Shown here: positions 53,955 through 64,000 of the stretch, in pieces
Numbering within the stretch: position 1 is the stretch's first letter
How the letters are laid out: the number at the start of each line of letters is the position of its first letter
Assembly: GCF_040115645.1 (NCBI RefSeq)
Contig: NW_027096018.1
Coordinates: 434,001 to 498,000 of the forward strand
Source: Euwallacea fornicatus
Taxonomy: Eukaryota; Arthropoda; Insecta; Coleoptera; Curculionidae
Reading direction: 5' to 3'
DNA length: 64,000 nt
The notes under the pieces: model-generated
The model's database searches: none
Told to the model about the DNA's origin: nothing
Seen by the model: only the letters and a program-made list of their open reading frames with translations
Made by a program: the position numbers and the translations under genes

Positions 53955-56900
53955 CACAACACATCAGAATTGCATCTTGTTGAACTTCCAAGAAAAATAG
54001 TACTTTATGTGCTCAAACACACAACTTGTGTGACTTTTCAAACTTTGAAGCTCGATAACTTCGGCAAATGTGGACCAAATTCCTTAAACAAAGTGTCAAA
54101 TTAATCAGCACGACGAGATTTTGAAGATGTCACAACACATCAGAATTGCATCTTGTTGAACTTCCAAGAAAAATAGTACTTTAAGTGCTCAAACACACAA
54201 CTTGTGTGCTTTTTCAAACTTTTAAGCTCGATAACTTCGGCAAATGTGGACCAAATTTGTTAAACAAAGTGTCAAATTAATCAGCTCGACGAGATTTTGA
54301 AGATGTCACAACACATCAGAATTGCATCTTGTTGAACTTCCAAGAAAAATAGTACTTTATGTGCTCAAACACACAACTTGTGTGACTTTTCAAATTTTGA
54401 AGCTCGATAACTTCGGCAAATGAGGACCAAATCTGTTAAACAGAGGGTCAAATTAATCAGCTCGACGAGATTTTGAAGATGTCACAACATATCAGAATTG
54501 CATTTTGTTGAACTTCCAAGAAAAATAGTACTTTATGTGCTCAAACACACAACTTGTGTGACTTTTCAAATTTTGAAGCTCGATAACTTCGGCAAATGTG
54601 GACCAAATTTGTTAAACAAAGTGTCAAATTAATCAGCTCGACGAGATTTTGAAGATGTCACAACACATCAGAATTGCATCTTGTTGAACTTCCAAGAAAA
54701 ATAGTACTTTATGTGCTCAAACACACAACTTGTGTGACTTTTCAAACTTTGAAGCTCGATAACTCCGGCAAATGAGCACCAAATTCCTTAAACAAAGTGT
54801 CAAATTAATCAGCTCGACGAGATCTTTAACATGACACAACACATCAGAATTGCATCTTGTTGAACTTCCAAGAAAAATAGTACTTTAAGTGCTCAAACAC
54901 ACAACTTGTGTGCTTTTTCAAACTTTGAAGCTCGATAACTTCGGCAAATGAGCACCAAATTCCTTAAACAAAGTGTCAAATTAATCAGCTCGACGAGATC
55001 TTTAACATGACACAACACATCAGAATTGCATCTTGTTGAACTTCCAAGAAAAATAGTACTTTATGTGCTCAATCACACAACTTTTGTGACTTTTCAAACT
55101 TTGAAGCTCGATAACTTCGGCAAATGAGGACCAAATCTGTTAAACAGAGGGTCAAATTAATCAGCTCGACGAGATTTTGAAGATGTCACAACACATCAGA
55201 ATTGCATCTTGTTGAACTTCCAAGAAAAATAGTACTTTATGTGCTCAAACACACAACTTGTGTGACTTTTCAAATTTTGAAGCTCGATAACTTCGGCAAA
55301 TGAGGACCAAATCTGTTAAACAGAGGGTCAAATTAATCAGCTCGACGAGATTTTGAAGATGTCACAACATATCAGAATTGCATTTTGTTGAACTTCCAAG
55401 AAAAATAGTACTTTATGTGCTCAAACACACAACTTGTGTGACTTTTCAAATTTTGAAGCTCGATAACTTCGGCAAATGTGGACCAAATTTGTTAAACAAA
55501 GTGTCAAATTAATCAGCTCGACGAGATTTTGAAGATGTCACAACACATCAGAATTGCATCTTGTTGAACTTCCAAGAAAAATAGTACTTTATGTGCTCAA
55601 ACACACAACTTGTGTGACTTTTCAAACTTTGAAGCTCGATAACTCCGGCAAATGAGCACCAAATTCCTTAAACAAAGTGTCAAATTAATCAGCTCGACGA
55701 GATTTTGAAGATGTCACAACACATCAGAATTGCATCTTGTTGAACTTCCAAGAAAAATAGTACTTTATGTGCTCAAACACACAACTTGTGTGACTTTTCA
55801 AACTTTGAAGCTCGATAACTTCGGCAAATGTGGACCAAATTTGTTAAACAGAGTGTCAAATTAATCAGCTCGACGAGATCTTTAACATGACACAACACAT
55901 CAGAATTGCATCTTGTTGAACTTCCAAGAAAAATAGTACTTTATGTGCTCAAACACACAACTTTTGTGACTTTTCAAACTTTGAAGCTCGATAACTTCGG
56001 CAAATGAGGACCAAATCTGTTAAACAGAGTGTCAAATTAATCAGCTCGACGAGATTTTGAAGATGTCACAACACATCAGAATTGCATCTTGTTGAACTTC
56101 CAAGAAAAATAGTACTTTATGTGCTCAAACACACAACTTGTGTGACTTTTCAAATTTTGAAGCTCGATAACTTCGGCAAATGAGCACCAAATTCCTTAAA
56201 CAAAGTGTCAAATTAATCAGCTCGACGAGATTTTGAAGATGTCACAACACATCAGAATTGCATCTTGTTGAACTTCCAAGAAAAATAGTACTTTATGTGC
56301 TCAAACACACAACTTGTGTGACTTTTCAAACTTTGAAGCTCGATAACTTCGGCAAATGTGGACCAAATTCCTTAAACAAAGTGTCAAATTAATCAGCACG
56401 ACGAGATTTTGAAGATGTCACAACACATCAGAATTGCATCTTGTTGAACTTCCAAAAAAAATAGTACTTTATGTGCTCAAACACACAACTTGTGTGACTT
56501 TTCAAACTTTGAAGCTCGATAACTCCGGCAAATGAGCACCAAATTCCTTAAACAAAGTGTCAAATTAATCAGCTCGACGAGATCTTTAACATGACACAAC
56601 ACATCAGAATTGCATCTTGTTGAACTTCCAAGAAAAATAGTACTTTAAGTGCTCAAACACACAACTTGTGTGCTTTTTCAAACTTTGAAGCTCGATAACT
56701 TCGGCAAATGAGCACCAAATTCCTTAAACAAAGTGTCAAATTAATCAGCTCGACGAGATCTTTAACATGACACAACACATCAGAATTGCATCTTGTTGAA
56801 CTTCCAAGAAAAATAGTACTTTATGTGCTCAATCACACAACTTTTGTGACTTTTCAAACTTTGAAGCTCGATAACTTCGGCAAATGAGGACCAAATCTGT

Positions 56901-58603
56901 TAAACAGAGGGTCAAATTAATCAGCTCGACGAGATTTTGAAGATGTCACAACACATCAGAATTGCATCTTGTTGAACTTCCAAGAAAAATAGTACTTTAT
57001 GTGCTCAAACACACAACTTGTGTGACTTTTCAAATTTTGAAGCTCGATAACTTCGGCAAATGAGGACCAAATCTGTTAAACAGAGGGTCAAATTAATCAG
57101 CTCGACGAGATTTTGAAGATGTCACAACACATCAGAATTGCATTTTGTTGAACTTCCAAGAAAAATAGTACTTTATGTGCTCAAACACACAACTTGTGTG
57201 ACTTTTCAAATTTTGAAGCTCGATAACTTCGGCAAATGTGGACCAAATTTGTTAAACAAAGTGTCAAATTAATCAGCTCGACGAGATTTTGAAGATGTCA
57301 CAACACATCAGAATTGCATCTTGTTGAACTTCCAAGAAAAATAGTACTTTATGTGCTCAAACACACAACTTGTGTGACTTTTCAAACTTTGAAGCTCGAT
57401 AACTCCGGCAAATGAGCACCAAATTCCTTAAACAAAGTGTCAAATTAATCAGCTCGACGAGATCTTTAACATGACACAACACATCAGAATTGCATCTTGT
57501 TGAACTTCCAAGAAAAATAGTACTTTAAGTGCTCAAACACACAACTTGTGTGACTTTTCAAACTTTGAAGCTCGATAACTTCGGCAAATGAGGACCAAAT
57601 CTGTTAAACAGAGGGTCAAATTAATCAGCTCGACGAGATTTTGAAGATGTCACAACACATCAGAATTGCATCTTGTTGAACTTCCAAGAAAAATAGTACT
57701 TTATGTGCTCAAACACACAACTTGTGTGACTTTTCAAATTTTGAAGCTCGATAACTTCGGCAAATGAGCACCAAATTCCTTAAACAAAGTGTCAAATTAA
57801 TCAGCTCGACGAGATTTTGAAGATGTCACAACACATCAGAATTGCATCTTGTTGAACTTCCAAGAAAAATAGTACTTTATGTGCTCAAACACACAACTTG
57901 TGTGACTTTTCAAACTTTGAAGCTCGATAACTTCGGCAAATGTGGACCAAATTCCTTAAACAAAGTGTCAAATTAATCAGCTCGACGAGATTTTGAAGAT
58001 GTCACAACACATCAGAATTGCATCTTGTTGAACTTCCAAAAAAAATAGTACTTTATGTGCTCAAACACACAACTTGTGTGACTTTTCAAACTTTGAAGCT
58101 CGATAACTCCGGCAAATGAGCACCAAATTCCTTAAACAAAGTGTCAAATTAATCAGCTCGACGAGATCTTTAACATGACACAACACATCAGAATTGCATC
58201 TTGTTGAACTTCCAAGAAAAATAGTACTTTATGTGCTCAAACACACAACTTTTGTGACTTTTCAAACTTTGAAGCTCGATAACTTCGGCAAATGAGGACC
58301 AAATCTGTTAAACAGAGTGTCAAATTAATCAGTTCGACGAGATCTTTAACATGACACAACACATCAGAATTGCATCTTGTTGAACTTCCAAGTAAAATAG
58401 TACTTTATGTGCTCAAACACACAACTTGTGTGACTTTTCAAATTTTGAAGCTCGATAACTTCGGCAAATGTGGACCAAATTTGTTAAACAGAGTGTCAAA
58501 TTAATCAGCTCGACGAGATCTTTAACATGACACAACACATCAGAATTGCATCTTGTTGAACTTCCAAGAAAAATAGTACTTTATGTGCTCAAACACACAA
58601 CTT
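53955..58603. repeat. 26-monomer (4,576-bp) tandem duplication, unit 1 (includes copy B)
   Basis: AAGTAAAATAG at 58,391 and 62,967 and CAGCACGACG near 54,109 and 58,684 are 4,576 bp apart, and all intervening class changes match. The left limit is GTCAC versus GACAC at about 53,955. The right limit is the junction base at 58,604 (G here, T at 63,180). One private change is CTTTTAAGC near 54,220 where unit 2 has CTTTGAAGC. Just upstream, GTGTGCTTTTTC at 53,499 and 54,203 marks a 704-bp (4-monomer) step. Confidence 0.85.
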
Positions 58604-61600
58604 GTGTGACTTTTCAAACTTTGAAGCTCGATAACTTCGGCAAATGTGGACCAAATTCCTTAAACAAAGTGTCAAATTAATCAGCACGACGAGATTTTGA
58701 AGATGTCACAACACATCAGAATTGCATCTTGTTGAACTTCCAAGAAAAATAGTACTTTAAGTGCTCAAACACACAACTTGTGTGCTTTTTCAAACTTTGA
58801 AGCTCGATAACTTCGGCAAATGTGGACCAAATTTGTTAAACAAAGTGTCAAATTAATCAGCTCGACGAGATTTTGAAGATGTCACAACACATCAGAATTG
58901 CATCTTGTTGAACTTCCAAGAAAAATAGTACTTTATGTGCTCAAACACACAACTTGTGTGACTTTTCAAATTTTGAAGCTCGATAACTTCGGCAAATGAG
59001 GACCAAATCTGTTAAACAGAGGGTCAAATTAATCAGCTCGACGAGATTTTGAAGATGTCACAACATATCAGAATTGCATTTTGTTGAACTTCCAAGAAAA
59101 ATAGTACTTTATGTGCTCAAACACACAACTTGTGTGACTTTTCAAATTTTGAAGCTCGATAACTTCGGCAAATGTGGACCAAATTTGTTAAACAAAGTGT
59201 CAAATTAATCAGCTCGACGAGATTTTGAAGATGTCACAACACATCAGAATTGCATCTTGTTGAACTTCCAAGAAAAATAGTACTTTATGTGCTCAAACAC
59301 ACAACTTGTGTGACTTTTCAAACTTTGAAGCTCGATAACTCCGGCAAATGAGCACCAAATTCCTTAAACAAAGTGTCAAATTAATCAGCTCGACGAGATC
59401 TTTAACATGACACAACACATCAGAATTGCATCTTGTTGAACTTCCAAGAAAAATAGTACTTTAAGTGCTCAAACACACAACTTGTGTGCTTTTTCAAACT
59501 TTGAAGCTCGATAACTTCGGCAAATGAGCACCAAATTCCTTAAACAAAGTGTCAAATTAATCAGCTCGACGAGATCTTTAACATGACACAACACATCAGA
59601 ATTGCATCTTGTTGAACTTCCAAGAAAAATAGTACTTTATGTGCTCAATCACACAACTTTTGTGACTTTTCAAACTTTGAAGCTCGATAACTTCGGCAAA
59701 TGAGGACCAAATCTGTTAAACAGAGGGTCAAATTAATCAGCTCGACGAGATTTTGAAGATGTCACAACACATCAGAATTGCATCTTGTTGAACTTCCAAG
59801 AAAAATAGTACTTTATGTGCTCAAACACACAACTTGTGTGACTTTTCAAATTTTGAAGCTCGATAACTTCGGCAAATGAGGACCAAATCTGTTAAACAGA
59901 GGGTCAAATTAATCAGCTCGACGAGATTTTGAAGATGTCACAACATATCAGAATTGCATTTTGTTGAACTTCCAAGAAAAATAGTACTTTATGTGCTCAA
60001 ACACACAACTTGTGTGACTTTTCAAATTTTGAAGCTCGATAACTTCGGCAAATGTGGACCAAATTTGTTAAACAAAGTGTCAAATTAATCAGCTCGACGA
60101 GATTTTGAAGATGTCACAACACATCAGAATTGCATCTTGTTGAACTTCCAAGAAAAATAGTACTTTATGTGCTCAAACACACAACTTGTGTGACTTTTCA
60201 AACTTTGAAGCTCGATAACTCCGGCAAATGAGCACCAAATTCCTTAAACAAAGTGTCAAATTAATCAGCTCGACGAGATTTTGAAGATGTCACAACACAT
60301 CAGAATTGCATCTTGTTGAACTTCCAAGAAAAATAGTACTTTATGTGCTCAAACACACAACTTGTGTGACTTTTCAAACTTTGAAGCTCGATAACTTCGG
60401 CAAATGTGGACCAAATTTGTTAAACAGAGTGTCAAATTAATCAGCTCGACGAGATCTTTAACATGACACAACACATCAGAATTGCATCTTGTTGAACTTC
60501 CAAGAAAAATAGTACTTTATGTGCTCAAACACACAACTTTTGTGACTTTTCAAACTTTGAAGCTCGATAACTTCGGCAAATGAGGACCAAATCTGTTAAA
60601 CAGAGTGTCAAATTAATCAGCTCGACGAGATTTTGAAGATGTCACAACACATCAGAATTGCATCTTGTTGAACTTCCAAGAAAAATAGTACTTTATGTGC
60701 TCAAACACACAACTTGTGTGACTTTTCAAATTTTGAAGCTCGATAACTTCGGCAAATGAGCACCAAATTCCTTAAACAAAGTGTCAAATTAATCAGCTCG
60801 ACGAGATTTTGAAGATGTCACAACACATCAGAATTGCATCTTGTTGAACTTCCAAGAAAAATAGTACTTTATGTGCTCAAACACACAACTTGTGTGACTT
60901 TTCAAACTTTGAAGCTCGATAACTTCGGCAAATGTGGACCAAATTCCTTAAACAAAGTGTCAAATTAATCAGCACGACGAGATTTTGAAGATGTCACAAC
61001 ACATCAGAATTGCATCTTGTTGAACTTCCAAAAAAAATAGTACTTTATGTGCTCAAACACACAACTTGTGTGACTTTTCAAACTTTGAAGCTCGATAACT
61101 CCGGCAAATGAGCACCAAATTCCTTAAACAAAGTGTCAAATTAATCAGCTCGACGAGATCTTTAACATGACACAACACATCAGAATTGCATCTTGTTGAA
61201 CTTCCAAGAAAAATAGTACTTTAAGTGCTCAAACACACAACTTGTGTGCTTTTTCAAACTTTGAAGCTCGATAACTTCGGCAAATGAGCACCAAATTCCT
61301 TAAACAAAGTGTCAAATTAATCAGCTCGACGAGATCTTTAACATGACACAACACATCAGAATTGCATCTTGTTGAACTTCCAAGAAAAATAGTACTTTAT
61401 GTGCTCAATCACACAACTTTTGTGACTTTTCAAACTTTGAAGCTCGATAACTTCGGCAAATGAGGACCAAATCTGTTAAACAGAGGGTCAAATTAATCAG
61501 CTCGACGAGATTTTGAAGATGTCACAACACATCAGAATTGCATCTTGTTGAACTTCCAAGAAAAATAGTACTTTATGTGCTCAAACACACAACTTGTGTG

Positions 61601-63179
61601 ACTTTTCAAATTTTGAAGCTCGATAACTTCGGCAAATGAGGACCAAATCTGTTAAACAGAGGGTCAAATTAATCAGCTCGACGAGATTTTGAAGATGTCA
61701 CAACACATCAGAATTGCATTTTGTTGAACTTCCAAGAAAAATAGTACTTTATGTGCTCAAACACACAACTTGTGTGACTTTTCAAATTTTGAAGCTCGAT
61801 AACTTCGGCAAATGTGGACCAAATTTGTTAAACAAAGTGTCAAATTAATCAGCTCGACGAGATTTTGAAGATGTCACAACACATCAGAATTGCATCTTGT
61901 TGAACTTCCAAGAAAAATAGTACTTTATGTGCTCAAACACACAACTTGTGTGACTTTTCAAACTTTGAAGCTCGATAACTCCGGCAAATGAGCACCAAAT
62001 TCCTTAAACAAAGTGTCAAATTAATCAGCTCGACGAGATCTTTAACATGACACAACACATCAGAATTGCATCTTGTTGAACTTCCAAGAAAAATAGTACT
62101 TTAAGTGCTCAAACACACAACTTGTGTGACTTTTCAAACTTTGAAGCTCGATAACTTCGGCAAATGAGGACCAAATCTGTTAAACAGAGGGTCAAATTAA
62201 TCAGCTCGACGAGATTTTGAAGATGTCACAACACATCAGAATTGCATCTTGTTGAACTTCCAAGAAAAATAGTACTTTATGTGCTCAAACACACAACTTG
62301 TGTGACTTTTCAAATTTTGAAGCTCGATAACTTCGGCAAATGAGCACCAAATTCCTTAAACAAAGTGTCAAATTAATCAGCTCGACGAGATTTTGAAGAT
62401 GTCACAACACATCAGAATTGCATCTTGTTGAACTTCCAAGAAAAATAGTACTTTATGTGCTCAAACACACAACTTGTGTGACTTTTCAAACTTTGAAGCT
62501 CGATAACTTCGGCAAATGTGGACCAAATTCCTTAAACAAAGTGTCAAATTAATCAGCTCGACGAGATTTTGAAGATGTCACAACACATCAGAATTGCATC
62601 TTGTTGAACTTCCAAAAAAAATAGTACTTTATGTGCTCAAACACACAACTTGTGTGACTTTTCAAACTTTGAAGCTCGATAACTCCGGCAAATGAGCACC
62701 AAATTCCTTAAACAAAGTGTCAAATTAATCAGCTCGACGAGATCTTTAACATGACACAACACATCAGAATTGCATCTTGTTGAACTTCCAAGAAAAATAG
62801 TACTTTATGTGCTCAAACACACAACTTTTGTGACTTTTCAAACTTTGAAGCTCGATAACTTCGGCAAATGAGGACCAAATCTGTTAAACAGAGTGTCAAA
62901 TTAATCAGTTCGACGAGATCTTTAACATGACACAACACATCAGAATTGCATCTTGTTGAACTTCCAAGTAAAATAGTACTTTATGTGCTCAAACACACAA
63001 CTTGTGTGACTTTTCAAATTTTGAAGCTCGATAACTTCGGCAAATGTGGACCAAATTTGTTAAACAGAGTGTCAAATTAATCAGCTCGACGAGATCTTTA
63101 ACATGACACAACACATCAGAATTGCATCTTGTTGAACTTCCAAGAAAAATAGTACTTTATGTGCTCAAACACACAACTT
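58531..63179. repeat. 26-monomer (4,576-bp) tandem duplication, unit 2 (most of copy C)
   Basis: This directly adjoins unit 1 and repeats its monomer order, including the internal 10-monomer duplication. After 63,179 the sequence stops matching unit 1 but keeps matching copy A at 11,792 bp to the end of the window. The junction near 63,180 is therefore where the tandem unit ends and the older A-type order resumes. The last monomer (63,888-64,000) is cut by the window. Confidence 0.85.
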
Positions 63180-64000
63180 TTGTGACTTTTCAAACTTTAA
63201 AGCTCGATAACTTCGGCAAATGAGGACCAAATTCCTTAACCAAAGTGTCAAATTAATCAGCTCGACGAGATTTTGAAGATGACACAACACATCGGAATTG
63301 CATCTTGTTGAACTTCCAAGAAAAATAGTACTTTATGTGCACAAACACACAACTTGTGTAACTTTTCAAACTTTGAAGCTCGATAACTTCGGCAAATGTG
63401 GACCAAATTTGTTAAACAAAGTGTCAAATTAATCAGCTCGACGAGATTTTGAAGATGTCACAACACATCAGAATTGCATCTTGTTGAACTTCCAAGAAAA
63501 ATAGTACTTTATGTGCTCAAACACACAACTTGTGTGACTTTTCAAACTTTGAAGCTCGATAACTTCGGCAAATAAGTACCAAATTCCTTAAACAAAGTGT
63601 CAAATTAATCACCTCGACGAGATTTTGAAGATGTCACAACACATCAGAATTGCATCTTGTTGAACTTCCAAAAAAAATAGTACTTTATGTGCTCAAACAC
63701 ACAACTTGTGTGACTTTTCAAACTTTGAAGCTCGATAACTTCGGCAAATGAGGACCAAATTTCTTAAACAAAGTGTCAAATTAATCACCTCGACGAGATT
63801 TTGAAGATGTCACAACACATCAGAATTGCATCTTGTTGAACTTCCAAGAAAAATAGTACTTTATGTGCTCAAACACACAACTTTTGTGCCTTTTCAAACT
63901 TTGAAGCTCGATAACTTCGGCAAATGAGGACCAAATCTGTTAAACAGAGTGTCAAATTAATCAGCTCGACGAGATCTTTAACATGACACAACACATCAGA

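Larger units (their letters stand above)
1..64000. repeat. Uninterrupted 176-bp tandem satellite array, about 363 complete monomers
   Basis: Every line of the window is the same repeat, in one orientation. With the monomer start set at GACTTTTCAA, starts fall at 2, 178, 354, 530, 706 and so on, and at 63536, 63712 and 63888 near the end. The distance 2 to 63536 equals 361 x 176 minus 2, so only two single-base deletions have changed the register. Near-invariant blocks are GAAGCTCGATAACTTCGG, TCAAATTAATCAGCTCGACG and AGAAAAATAGTACTTTATG. Composition is about 36% GC, with four CpG sites per monomer (consensus 22, 31, 80 and 83) and one AGTACT site (consensus 144-149). Family knowledge: monomers of this length wrap about one nucleosome plus linker and are typical of regional eukaryotic centromeres. 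Inference: centromeric or pericentromeric satellite; subtelomeric or knob satellite cannot be excluded. No unique sequence, gene or transposon lies anywhere in the span. Confidence 0.98.

Noticed and set aside
1..64000. CRISPR array (regular repeats with spacers)
   Set aside because: The period is 176 bp and the whole unit is conserved. There are no variable spacers between short repeats and no cas genes.
1..64000. Repeat-rich coding region such as a large repetitive protein
   Set aside because: 176 is not a multiple of three, so each monomer shifts the frame. Stops occur in the frames of every standard monomer.
1..64000. CENP-B box or a recognisable known centromere satellite family
   Set aside because: I see no match to the CENP-B box core pattern in the consensus. 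The monomer does not match any named family I can recall with confidence, so no name or species is assigned.

Overview
The whole 64,000-base window is one uninterrupted, head-to-tail satellite DNA array. The repeat unit is 176 bp, about 36% GC on my count of a consensus-like monomer. Taking each monomer to begin at the invariant GACTTTTCAA, I count 363 complete monomers plus a 113-base partial copy at the right edge. All copies lie in the same orientation. The phase of this start point follows exact arithmetic: 2+176n up to about 8.3 kb, 1+176n up to about 13.76 kb, and 176n from there to the end. The only net length changes are therefore two 1-bp deletions, and both are copies of the same ancestral deletion. 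I see no protein-coding gene, tRNA, rRNA, transposon, CRISPR array or other single-copy sequence on either strand. The longest open frame (70 codons, 22740-22952) is a chance product of one recombinant monomer.

A homogenised array of nucleosome-length monomers points to a eukaryotic nuclear genome, most likely a centromeric or pericentromeric satellite, with subtelomeric or heterochromatic knob satellite as alternatives. A 170-180 bp monomer is common in plant and animal centromeres. I do not recognise the family, so I name no species.

Layout. (1) 1 to about 42 kb, 'left domain': built largely from a recurring trimer of monomer classes. T1 has GTGGACTAAATTTG and CAGAAATG; T2 has CATGAGCATTG; T3 has TTTAAAG and GAGGACCAAATTCC. 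Interspersed are T4 (GATTCTGAAG) followed by T5 (CGGCGAATG), and T6 (CCAAATCTG with CAGAGGG). (2) About 42 to 64 kb, 'right domain': T1, T2 and T5 disappear. The array is dominated by T6, T7 (CTCCGGCAAATGAGCACC), TTAAGTGCTC and GTGTGCTTTTTC variants. Within both domains, private mutations recur at exact multiples of 176 bp. They reveal nested tandem segmental duplications of 3, 4, 6, 10, 11, 12, 20, 26 and 31 monomers, plus displaced copies 24.3 kb and 11.8 kb apart.

There are no genes to work together. The informative biology is the array's evolution: near-perfect length conservation, block-wise amplification, chimeric monomers from unequal exchange or gene conversion, a patch of right-domain haplotypes inside the left domain, and a conserved dyad at every monomer junction. 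All duplication boundaries below were read by eye from diagnostic variants and are accurate to tens of bases, not to the base.
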